DNA of 64,000 nucleotides, taken from the NCBI GenBank assembly GCA_018894105.1, contig CM032129.1, positions 30,893,468 through 30,957,467 of the forward strand, in the 5' to 3' direction. The position numbers were made by a program, and so were the translations under genes. This document shows positions 23,601-34,660 of this stretch, piece after piece (the first letter of the stretch is position 1; the number at the start of each line of letters is the position of its first letter). The notes under the pieces are model-generated. The model worked only from the letters and a program-made list of their open reading frames with translations, did no database searches and was not told the origin of the DNA. Origin of the DNA: Jacaranda mimosifolia (taxonomy: Eukaryota > Streptophyta > Magnoliopsida > Lamiales > Bignoniaceae).

Positions 23601-26600
23601 AGGGTAAGATTCCAGTTCTATTGCAATGTCACGGAACAGTCACAGACATTCCGCATAATTTTGTTGTTAAATTATTCAAAAAATTCAAATAAATTATGAA
23701 AACATTTAAAACTCTATTTCTTACTTATATAAAGTAATTAACATAATTTTGGATATCACAAATTAATGTTATAGGCTACATTAACTTAGCAAAACTCATA
23801 AATATTAGAAAAGTTATTGTACAACATAATAAAGATAAAAATAATTATAATACTAGTACCATGCGGAGTGATAAGGGGGTACAAAATCATAATTATCCGT
23901 CTCAAAAGGATTATGAAACTGGCTAGATGAGTAACCTTTCATGTGGGGATAAAATGAAGAATAGGTACCGGAAGGTTCAGGTCGAGGATTTGCAGATTGG
24001 TTAGATGAATCATAACCAAAATAATGTGATGCGAAAGTATTATAAGATGGTTGTGCATATAGTAGCGGCTCATCACCATGATGATAGTATCCAAATCTCC
24101 GATAATCGATGCTACTACTATTACTCAAAGAAGATACATAATCATATCCATGATATCCATAGTTAGTGCTGTTGAAGGAGGAATAATCATAATATCTATT
24201 TTGTCTTCCACTAGAACTATCATGTCTTCTATCATCATACCGATGAGAGTGGGTATGAGAAGATAAATTACTGCCATAGTTGCTCTGCACATCATCAAAG
24301 TACTCCCTAGGCCAACTTTGTTGGTATTCTCATAAGCCCAAACTTTGCATATGCTCATCAACACTTCTATATCCTCCTCTAGATGTTCTACCAGGAAAGG
24401 AATGATCTTCAACACTTGACAACTCAGCCAAAAAATGGCGTTTCTCCTTTATTCCTGAACAATAACCATGGTCAGTGTCTTGAGTTGCATAATAATTTTC
24501 ATCTCCTTGTGCCCACGACATCCCAGTGTTATATTAACTATCATGATAGTCATGACCACCTGTATCAACATGTATTTTACCACAACTATCATTATATGGT
24601 CCTTGATCATCATTCCCATAATCACTATCATTAGTTTCATCACTATCGTTGGTTTCATCACTTTCATGATTCACCTGAACATTTTTTCCTCTTTGTTGTA
24701 TTGACAGTGTATCTAGTGTTTTCTTTTTAGCACCCCTTAGAGTATTAATTGTCAAGTTATCATCTTCTTCCCCCAGTTCTGCATCTAACCACTCTGTACC
24801 ATCATTTGGTAGTAGAGGCACCTCATTCTTTCAGGTCTACTCATCCAAAATGTCATCATTATGGAATACTTGATTAAGATCAATAGGAAGATCATAATCA
24901 TTATCCTCTTTCTTATATTGAATGTTTCGCACCTGAGTCGCATATTATAGTGAACATAAACTAACTTGTACAACTCTGCTATAGCCAAACGATTGCAAAG
25001 TTTTGTGTGTTTTAATGACCATGTGCTCCAATTCCTTTCACATCTAGTAGATGTGCATGTTTGGCTTAGGACTTTGATAGCAATTTTTCTAAGGCGAGAA
25101 GCTTAATTATCATAATTAATCCATCATTAAATTGATACAAAATATTAAAAAAAAATCAAAATAATAATTTTGATGATGCAGAAAAGATTATGATTATGAT
25201 AACACTTAATAAAATTAAAAAAATAAATAAAGAATCTACAATAGAAAATACCTAGTAAAGCGCTTTTTACTGCTCTCCTTGCAAGAGGAGACCCAAATTC
25301 TACTATCTTGTCGCGAAATAACTTAATTTAATAACAAACATAATAAAAAATTTGTTATACATGACAAAGTAAATATTTATAAAAATGTCAAATAATTGTG
25401 CTTACCTCATTGAGAGCTGAGCTTGTGCTTCTAGGCCAGGTTCAAGCCTTTTGATTACAGCTTTAAGCCCTTGCCTCACCTCATCAGTACACACATAAGT
25501 TCCAGAATATTGAAGTATGAATTTAAAAAAATATGCTGAAGTACATATTTATGTATAGCTATTAGTTATATATAAATAATAACTAAATGAAAAAAAATAT
25601 TTAAATTATAGATGCTATTTACCTGCAGCATGAAAGTGCTGGTGCAGTTGTCTGTACCACCGCTCGTCAATAATATCCCAATAAGTTTTTCAATCCTTAA
25701 TTGCCTCTTTTATTGCGAGCTTCGCTCTGTCCATGCCTTCATATATAATAAGCCAATGTGGGCTTTTTATCTTGATCCACAAGTTTTAGAACTCTCACAA
25801 ATGGCTCCATAACATATTAGATTCCTTGTGCCCCTTTCCAGAATTTCGGATCCATTATAATTTTGTACACCTTGTCTGCATCTTTTCATCTTTTAGAATT
25901 ATACTATTCCCACTCTAATGTGGTCCATATTTTTTTCAAATCCGATTAGTGTAGGATAAAGCTCTCAATGGCGATAAATTCAGTAGCAAATCTTATGATC
26001 CGCAGTCTCAATAATTTTCTATCATTTGTATATATTTTCATAAGATTCATAAGTTTATCACTATTATAGATAAAACTTATGATCTATTTTGCCTTTTTCA
26101 TATGTTTCTTTACTTTGGTCATATTTCCAATCTCTTCTAACATTAGGTTAATACAATATGCTGCACATGATGACCAAAACAAATGTAGCTTTTCCAACAT
26201 CAGAGCTTCACCAACTGCTTTATTTGTACTTTCACTATTTGTGCAATATTTTTTTCTCATACCTCATCAATTACTCTATTCAAAAGAGAAAAGATATAGT
26301 CAGCTGACTTTCTTTTATTGGTACAGTTTACTGAGGAATGAAATATCATTTGACGATTACAATATATCATGAAATTTATGATGGGATGTTTATTACAGGC
26401 GCTCCAACCATCACACATAATTATGCACCCATACTTTGGCCATTTCATCTTTAAGGTATTTATATATTCATCAATTTCTTCTACTTCCTCATCTAAATAA
26501 ATCCCACCAAATTGGCGTCTCGAGGGCCCTTTTATTCTCAGTCCTATCTCAGCAATAGTATTAATCATTGATTGATAATAAGGGTAGCTATCAGCTACAT

Positions 26601-29600
26601 GAAATGGGATAGCATTGAATAAAAACCACTTCGAAATAGACTTACCAACTTCTTTTACCATTTAGGGCGCAAACCAATTTTTGATACTTTTTTGTTTTAA
26701 TAGGAACATAGAATGATTAACCCACCTGAAGGCTCATTGGCTCTCTCCTTCACACTAAAACTACTCAACATTTCTCTCTTTGTACATATTGCTGACCCTT
26801 GAGATGAACCAGCACCAGAGTGCCCTATAATTACAAAAGATGAAGTATAATGACGTATTATAAATTGAAATTGAACATACTGTAATCATAGCGACGGTGC
26901 ATCTCTTCTTCATAACTAATCATTTTACGACTTTTTCTCATAGCATTCCTTAGTTGCTTTATTTCCATTTGTGACAAACTTTTTTCATTTATATAGCCAC
27001 TAAGAAATTCATCTTCATCTCCGCTACTATTTTCGCTATCAAGTGCATATCTATCCATGGTTTCTTCACGAATTGCACTTATAGCTGCTTCTTTCTTCTT
27101 TTTCATTACATCTCTAGCAATTTTATATTCTTAAAGATGCTTCTGCAGCATTTGTGATACATCTTTAGGAGCTTTTATACATGACTCCACATTCCCCGAC
27201 ACATGTGCAATATATTATTTTAATCTTATTATTCTACCATTAATAACCTTGCTACAATATTTGCATTTTATAATTTTCTAACCATCACGTACATGATCAC
27301 CAAAATCCCAATCAACATCTCGTTTTGGAGCCATCCTAAAATATACATAAAATAAAACATTAGTAATAATATTAATAAAATATTAGAACAAAAAAAAGAC
27401 ATAAATATAATTAGTGGCTAAATAATTCTAACAATCTTATTTGAATAATTATAAACCTAATAATATTTAAAAAGTGAAATAAAAAAAAAGTAATTAAATA
27501 AGCATATCTATCACCTTTTAGGACACTAGGATAAGAAACCTTAGACAATTAATATTTTTATATAATTATAAACGCAATGGTTATTTATTGTGAAAGAACC
27601 AAACTTTTATGCTACGGGTTTGTAGAAGAATGGTGGAGTGATGAATTATATTTATAGACGTATCACATTCTTTTCAATAATTGAAAATAATTTTTTTTTT
27701 AATAAAGGTAAAATTATTGCCTTTTTAGAAATTATTTAGATTGTGAATGATGAAGATTCTTTTGTCTCATTTATAGCTTTCAAATTTTTCAGAACTTTAC
27801 ATTTCACATGCCAATTGGTATTCTGCCACAATTGAAAGAGTACTATAATTTTTTCAAGAAATCACATGAGATATTTTTTACAGAAAGATTCCGTAGCCAC
27901 ATAAAGTTTTTCATACTCCAGAAAGTCCATCAAGTTCGCTGAGACCCACAAATGAGATGATTCAAACAAAGACCCTTACAGCCGACTCCCAGGCTTGCAG
28001 TCCACCTCTATAAACACCTATCCTCCTTTCCTGATTATATTCTCCCTAGAGAAATTCTTGGTGGCAGCCTTAATTTGATCGAAAATGAATCTAATTACTT
28101 TCACTAATTGCATCCAATCCATAACTCTCATTAGTATCGTACTTCTTCATATGATTCCATTCTTGCCTTAAAAGTCTGGCCTTTTTTTGCTGAAAAAGCT
28201 AGAACCCATAAAAAAACCATAATCAAAACCACCACAACCACAATACTCTAATTCTTTTTCCTCTTGTCAGGCTCCAACTCCCTCGGCTCCTTCATAAACC
28301 GGCCAACCATGCTTGAAATTTCGGGCATCAACACTCTCGGCATCTCTACCATGCGAGTCGACTACACACCACGAGGGGTGGTTTCGCCCCACCACCACCC
28401 TCACGCCTCCAAAATATTGACTGTGTTGGAGGGTACTATACTCAACTCACACGGTGAAGATGCTGAGTGTGTTTATGCCGGTAATTTCAAGCACGGTTGG
28501 CCGATTTATGAAAAAGCCATGGGGAGTGGAGTCTGACAAAAGGAAAAAGATTTAGATTATTGTTGTGGTGGTCTGTGTGGTGGTTTTGATTCTAGGTCTT
28601 TCCGGGTTCTGGCTTTTTCGATAGAAAAAGGCTAAACTTTTGAGATAAAAATGGAATCATATGAAAGTATGACACTAATATGAGTTCTTGATTGGATGCA
28701 ATCAGTGAGAATACAACATTAATTAGATTCACTTTCGATCAAATTAAGGCGGCCACCAAGAATTTCTCTAGGGAGAATATAATCGGGAAATGAGGATAGG
28801 TGCTTAGAGGGGTGGATTGCAAGCCTGCAGCAGGGGAGTCGGCCGCAAGGGTCTTTGTTTGAATAATCTCTTTTGTGGGTCTCAGTGAACTTGATGGACT
28901 TTCTGGAGTATGAACTTGTGGCTACGGAATCTTTCTGTAGAAAATATCTCTTCCTATTTCAATTATGGTAGAAGATATTGGCATGTGATTTCCTAAAAAA
29001 ATTATAGTACTCTTTCAATTGTAGCAAAATACCAATTGGCATGTGAAAGTTCTGAAAAATCAAATGGCATATGAAATGTAAAGTTCAGAAAAATTTGAAA
29101 GCTATAAACGAGATAAAAGAATCTTCATCATTCACAATCTAAATAATTTTTGAAAAGGCTATAATTTAACCTTTATTAAAAAAATATTTTTTTTTTCAAT
29201 TATTGGAAAGAGTGTACTACGCCTATAAATACAATTCATCACACCACCATTCTTCTACAAATTAGTAGCATCAAAATTTGGTTCCTTCATAATAAATAAA
29301 CATTGTGTTTATAATTATATAAAAATATTAATTGTCTAAGGCTTCTTATCTTGGTGTCTTGAAAGGTGATAGATATGCTATTTAATTACTTCTTTTTTTA
29401 TTTCAAATTTTAAATATTATTAGATTTATAATTATTCAAATGAGATTATTAGAATTATTTAGCTACTAATTATATTTATGTCTTTATTTTGTTCAAACAT
29501 TTTATTAATATTATTATTAATGTTTTAATTTGTGTATATTTTAGATAGCTCTAAAATGAGATATTGGTTGGGATTTTGGTGATCCTATAATTGATGGTCG

Positions 29601-32600
29601 AAAAACTATAAAACGCAAATATTGCAGCAAGGTTATTATTAATGGTGGAATAACAAGATTAAAACAACATATTGCACATATGTCGAGGAATGTGGAACCA
29701 TGTATAAAAGCTCCTAAAGACGTAACACAAATGCTGCGGAAGCATCTTCAAGAATCTAAAATTGTTAGAGATGTAATGAAAAAGAAGAAAAAAACAGCTA
29801 TAAGTGCAATTCGAGAAGAAACCATGGATAGATATGCACTTGATAGCGAAAATGGTAGCGGAGATGAAGATAAATTTCGCAGTGGCTATGTCAATGAAGA
29901 AGGTTTGTCACAAATAGAAATAAAGCAATTGAGGAATGCTATGAGAGAAAGTCGTAAAATGGCTAGTTATGAAGAAGAGATGCACCGTCGCTATGGTTAT
30001 GTTATGTCCAATTTCAATTTATAATACTTCATTATATATTTATATAAATACTTATATAAACTTCATTTTTTGTAATTATAGGGCACTCTGATGCTAGTTC
30101 ATCTCAAAGGCCAACAACAAGTACAAAGAGAGAAATGCCGCTTAGTTTTAGCGTGAAGGAGAGAGCCAATAAACCTTCAGGTGGGATTAATCCTTCTATG
30201 TTCCCATCAAAACAAAAAAATATCAAAAATTGGTTTGTGCCCCAAAAAGTAAAAGAAATTGGTAAGTCTATTTCGATGTGATTTTTATTCAATGCTATCC
30301 CATTTCATGGGCCTGATAGCAGCCCTTATTATCAATCAATGATTAATACTATTGCTGAGGTAGGATCGGGAATAAAACGGCCTTCGGGACGCCAAATTGG
30401 TGGGATTTATTTAAATGAAAAAGTAGAAGAAATTGATGAGTATATAAATACCTTAAATATGAAATGGCCAAAGTATGGGTGCACAATTATGTGTGATGGT
30501 TGGAGCGCCCGTAATAAACATCCCATCATAAATTTCATGATATATTGTGATCATCAAATGATATTTCATTCCTCAGTAGACTGTACCAATAAAAGAAAGT
30601 CAGCTAACTATATCTTTCCTCTTTTGAATAAAGTAATTAATGAGGTAGGGAAGAAAAATGTTGCACAGATAGTGAAAGTACAAATAAAGCAACTGGTGAA
30701 GCACTGATATTGGAAAAACCACATCTGTTTTGGTCATGGTATACAACACATTTTATTGACATGATGTTAGAAGATATTGAGAAGTTAACCAAAGTAAAGA
30801 AATTTATGGAAAAGGCAAAACAGATCACATGTTTTATCTATAATAGTGATAAACTTGTGAATCTTATGAAAATACATACAAATAATAGAGAATTATTGAG
30901 ACCGAGGATAACAAGATTTGCTACTGAATTTATCGCCATGAGAGCTTTATTCGACACCAATCGGATTTGAAAAAAATGTGCACTACATCAAAGTGGGAAA
31001 AGTATAATTCTAGAAGACGAAAAAATGTAGACAAGGTGTACAAAATTATAATAGATCCAAAATTCTGGAAATGGGCTAGAGAAATCCAATCTGTTATGGA
31101 GCCACTTGTGAGAGTTCTAAAACTTGTAGATCAAGATAAAAAGCCCACATTGGCTATCATATATGAAGGCATGAACAAAGCGAAGCTCACAATAAAAGGG
31201 GCAACTAAGGATTGGGAAACTTATTAGGATATTATTGACAAACGGTGGTACAAACAATTGCACCAGCATGAGCATGCTGCAGGTAAGTAGCATCTATCAT
31301 TTAAATATTTTTTTTTCATTTAGTTATATTTATATACAACTAATAACTACACATAAATATGTACTTTAGCGTATTTTTTGAACCCCACACTTCAACGTTC
31401 TAGAACTTGTGTGTATACTAATGAGATGAGGTGAATGGCTCAAAGCTATAATCAAAAGGCTTGAACCTGACCTAGAAGCACAAGCACAAGCTAAAGCTCT
31501 CAATGAGGTAAGCACAATTATTTGATATTTTTATAAATATTTACTTTGTCAATTATAACAATTTTTTTATTATGTTTGTTATTAGATTAAATTATTTCGT
31601 GACAAGATATGAGAGTTTGGGTCTCCTCTTGCGAGGTGAGCAGTAAAAAGTACTTTATCAGGTATTTTCTATTGTAGATTCTTTATTATTATTTTTTAAT
31701 TTTATTAAGTGATCATAATCATATTTTTTTCTGCATCATCCAAATTATTGTTTTATTTTTTTTATTAATATTTTGTATCAGGTGAATGGTGGATTAATTA
31801 TGGTGATGAAGCTCCTTACCTTAGAAAAATTGCTATCAAAGTCCTAAGCCAAACATGCACATCTACTGGCTGTGAAAGGAATTGGAGCACATGGTCATTA
31901 ATACATACAAACTTCACAATCGTTTGGCTATGGCAGAGCTACACAAGTTAGTTTATGTCCACTATAATATGCGACTCAAGTGCGAAACATTCAATATAAG
32001 AAAGAGGATAATGATTATGATCTTTCTATTGATCTTAATCAAATATTCCATGATGATGACATTTTGGATGAGTGGACCGAGAGAATGAGGTGCCTCTACT
32101 ATCAGATGATGATATAGAGTGGTTAGATGCAGAATTAGAGGAAAAAGATGATAATTTGACAATTAATGCTCTAAGGGGTACCAAAAAGAAAACAATCGAT
32201 GCACTGTCGAGACAACAAAAAGGAAAAAATGTTTAGGTAAATTATGAAAGTGGTGACAATGATGAAACTAATGACAGTGATGATGAGAATGATGATCAAG
32301 GACCACATAATGGTGGTGGTGGTAAAATACATACTGATACAAGTGGTCATGACTATCATGATAGTCAATATAACACTAGGATGTCGTGGGCATAAGGAGA
32401 TGAAAATTATTATGCAACTCAACACATTGACCATGGTTATCATCCAAGAATAGAGGAGAAATGCCATTTTTTGGCTGAGTTGTCAAGTGCTGATGATCAT
32501 TTCCATCCTGGTAGCACATTTAGAGGAGTATATGAAAATGTTGATGAGCATATCCAAAATTTGGGCCTAGGAAAATACCAACAAAGTTGGCTTAGGGAGT

Positions 32601-34311
32601 ATTTTGATAATGTACAGAGCAACTATGGCAGTAATTTGTCCTCTCACACCCACTCTCATCGCTATAATGATAGAAGTCATGACAGTTCTAAGACAAAATA
32701 GATATTATGATTATTTATCCTTCAATAGCATTGACTATGGATATCTTAAATTTGATCATGGATCGAGCAATACTAGTGGCAGACAAAGTCAATTAGAAGG
32801 GCACTTTGAATATGCACGCGATAGATATCATGATCATTTTTCTTCCAGTAGCATTAGATATCGTGAACATGATTATGAATCTTCTTCGAGTAATAGTAGC
32901 AGCATTAGTTATCGGAGATTTGGATACTATCATCATGGTGATGAGCCGCTAACATATGCACAACCATTTTATAATACTTTCTCATCACATTATTTTGGTT
33001 ATAATTTATCTAACCAATTTGCAAATCCTCGACTTGAGCCTTCTGGTACATATTCTTCATTTCATCCCCCACATGGAAGGTTACTTGTCTAGTCAGTTTC
33101 ATAATCCTTCTAAGACAGATAATTATGATTTTGTACCCCCTCATCACTCTATATGGTACTAGTATTATAATTATTTTTATCTTTATTATGTTGTACAATA
33201 ACTTTTCTAATATTTATGAGCTTTGCTAAGCTAATGTAGTTTATAACATTAATTTGTGATATCCAAAATTATGCTAATTACTTTATATAAACAAGAAATA
33301 GAGTTTTAAATATTTTCATATTTTTTATAATTTATTTGAATTTTTTGAATAATTTAACAACAAAATTATGCAGAACGTCTGCAACCATTCTGCGATATTG
33401 CAACGAAACTGGAACCTTACCCTCCATTTTGGTTCCCGCGATCGTTCCTGCGAACCATGCTCAAACCCCAAAAACAGGCTCATTTCCAATGTACTCCATA
33501 CCATTTTCACCTTCTCGTTCCCTTCTACCACGAAGAACCGATTTATCGGTGTGGATCGGCGTTCTGGCGATAAAATGGCCAATTTTGACCATTCTAAACA
33601 CAACCCGATCCTACACTGGTGCGACGGAACATAGTTGCCCAATCCAATTTTGATCCGACCATTCCGGCCGAGAAATCGCTGATCCGGCCAACCATGGGTA
33701 TGATAATGACCATTTTCCAATTCAAGCTAGTTAATTAATACAATGCAACTACAAGGTTTGAAATTCAAACCTGACCTTGTCATTGACATCACAGTACTTC
33801 AACCTCTCAGCGCAGATGCTATCTCCATTGCTGACCTTAAATTGACGTGATCCAATCTAAATATTTCAAACAAGACCAGAAAACAACATAAATAAGAAAA
33901 TTCGACCAATGCTGTTGCTACTCTGATCCTCAGAAAAGCCAAAATATTACTGATTCTGCACACAAACCACGGCGAACACGGACCCAGTCCGACACTTGGC
34001 TTGGACCAATGCTGTATAGCCGATTTCAGCTGCATCTTTTTCTCTATCCTCGGGTGATACAGCAGTGCTCAAATTTTTTTCTCTTCTTCTTCACTTTCCT
34101 CGTCTTCTTTGTCATCATCCCCATTATTATGTCTCAAAGAAAAAGGCCGCGTAAAATAGGGTATTAATGTCAAAATTATTGTCTGAAATGTGGTTAAGAG
34201 GCTTGGAAATGAGCCTTTGGCGGAGTGCGTTAGGGGCGCTAAAACTCGGGGTTAGATTCTGAACGATTCGAGATGCCGGGTTAGGGCTTGAGGACAACGT
34301 CGATTCGCCAT
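20698..34311 (-). CDS. Mitochondrial ribosomal protein bL21m (NFD1-type), TE-split
   Basis: Minus-strand exons: 34311-33962 (N-terminus and acidic region), 33776-33856 (IGSRQFKVSNGDSICAERLK), 22724-22825 (VLMLGSETQTIIGQP), 21608-21682 (MIIFKKKRRKKYRRTKGHHQ), 21322-21454 (ELTKLSITGKQGIERP) and a possible last exon 20698-20930. The basic KKKRRKKYRRTKGH segment is the L21 rRNA-binding signature. The order and acidic N-terminal half match plant mitochondrial L21 (NFD1), a large-subunit protein of mitoribosomes. The internal exons join in frame with GT-AG sites. Oddities: a 10.1-kb hAT composite sits in intron 2; exon 1 has an in-frame TAA at 34252-34254 (codon 20) and a frame change at a T7 run (34074-34080, plus strand). 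The first-exon donor (GTGCAG) is weak. The last exon would add about 77 residues that I cannot match to the family, so the 3' end is uncertain. Confidence 0.82.
21683..22723 (-). other. bL21m intron 3, nothing else recognised
   Basis: It lies between the exon coding VLMLGSETQTIIGQP and the exon coding KKKRRKKYRRTK. Short open frames here lack family features. Confidence 0.6.
23853..27334 (-). pseudogene. hAT transposase remnant, left arm
   Basis: The minus-strand frame begins MAPKRDVDWDFGD at 27334 with a BED-type zinc-finger pattern (CKYCSKV, then His), interrupted by stops. A DUF659 block follows at 26257-26661 (IMCDGWSACNKHPIINFMIY). Traces of the hAT dimerisation region lie near 24950-25090. 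The C-terminal tail at 23853-24290 is very rich in Tyr, Ser, His and Asn. Several stops and frame changes break it, so no full transposase can be made. The plant hAT group with BED, DUF659 and dimerisation domains catalyses cut-and-paste transposition with 8-bp duplications. Confidence 0.85.
27880..28269 (-). pseudogene. Captured receptor-kinase fragment, left arm
   Basis: Read on the minus strand it pairs with 28534-28960. It retains a TM-like Val-rich stretch and FDQIKAATKNFSREN, the start of a plant receptor kinase of the RKF3/At1g11050 type, then decays at the Gly-rich loop. Stops and frame shifts make it non-coding. Confidence 0.7.
28270..28533 (+). pseudogene. Captured germin-like (cupin) fragment in the palindrome centre
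   Basis: An open stretch encodes GINTLGISTMRVDYTPRG followed by PHHHPHASKILTVLEGT, the first cupin motif of germin-like proteins (usual form PPHTHPRATEILVVLEGT). The metal-binding Glu is replaced by Lys (SKI for TEI). About 88 residues of a usual 210-220 are present; signal peptide and second cupin motif are absent. It is exactly the single-copy spacer between the arms, so it was in place when the inverted structure formed or was filler at the junction. Unlikely to be functional. Confidence 0.8.
28534..28960 (+). pseudogene. Captured receptor-kinase fragment, right arm
   Basis: Reading plus, a TM-like stretch (IIVVVVCVVVLILGLSGFW) comes first, then a degraded juxtamembrane part, then FTFDQIKAATKNFSRENIIG at about 28730-28790, typical of the entry to an RKF3-type kinase domain. 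Stops follow before the ATP-binding Lys. The best-preserved receptor-kinase similarity ends near 28800; the rest is homologous to the left arm only. Confidence 0.72.
29550..33162 (+). pseudogene. hAT transposase remnant, right arm
   Basis: It is homologous to 23853-27334 in reverse orientation. Readable blocks: the acidic region after the BED finger at 29680-30024, DUF659 at 30339-30707 (IMCDGWSARNKHPIINFMIY), middle segments at 30710-31227 (IIIDPKFWKWAREIQSVMEP), the dimerisation region near 31780-31985 (SQTCTSTGCERNWSTWSLIH) and the Tyr/Ser/His-rich tail at about 32470-33162. The tail is longer than in the left arm by an extra segment near 32740-32880. Frame changes and stops between blocks rule out an active enzyme. 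Confidence 0.85.
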
Positions 34312-34350
34312 TGATGCTGGCGTGAAGCTTTACTGCAATTATCTTTGGGT

Positions 34351-34660
34351 TAATTGCCCCCAACCTATGCCTCATTTGTACATTGTCCTCAATCGTTATC
34401 GACGTGCAATTTTACCACTTGAACTATTAAAATGTTTGTCAATATCACATTTGCCCATGTTTGGTGGAATCCAACAAATTAGTATTGGACATATGGACTA
34501 AAAGTACTGGAATATTTTTGTTAGATTCTATTAAAAATAGGCAAAAATGGTGTTGACCAATATTTTTATTAGTTCATGTGGTGAAATTGCACATCGATAA
34601 TAATTGAAGAGCAATGTACAAAAGAGGCCTTATGATGGGGAGTTAACGCAATTATATCAT
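34351..34660. mobile_element. MITE next to the bL21m start codon
   Basis: About 75 bp of imperfect inverted repeat can be paired. The left side has TTTGTACATTGTCCTCAAT and GTGCAATTTTACCAC; the right side on the other strand has TTTGTACATTGCTCTTCAAT and GTGCAATTTCACCAC. Exact ends and target duplication are unclear. It begins about 40 bp upstream of the inferred bL21m ATG. Confidence 0.7.

Larger units (their letters stand above)
23564..33696. mobile_element. 10.1-kb inverted composite hAT element
   Basis: It sits in bL21m intron 2. The outer ends read CATGGTTCGC and, on the other strand, CATGGTTGGC. The flanks TGTATGAT (23556-23563) and GGTATGAT (33697-33704) match at 7 of 8, as a hAT target duplication should. 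Inside are two inverted arms, 23564-28269 and 28534-33462, each a hAT copy plus a receptor-kinase fragment, around a 264-bp germin-like spacer. The bases 33463-33696 exist only at the right end. The arms differ by substitutions and indels, so the event is not recent. Neither transposase is intact. Confidence 0.85.

Noticed and set aside
24125..24704. Several overlapping Ile/Met-rich or His-rich frames on both strands
   Set aside because: They are shadow frames of the low-complexity Tyr/Ser/His tail of the hAT remnant.
28264..28536. Functional germin-like gene
   Set aside because: Only the first cupin motif is present, the metal-binding Glu is Lys, there is no signal peptide, and it sits as the spacer of a transposon palindrome.
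33325..33720. Minus-strand 131-codon frame across the right end of the composite element
   Set aside because: It crosses the element boundary at 33696 and has no family features.
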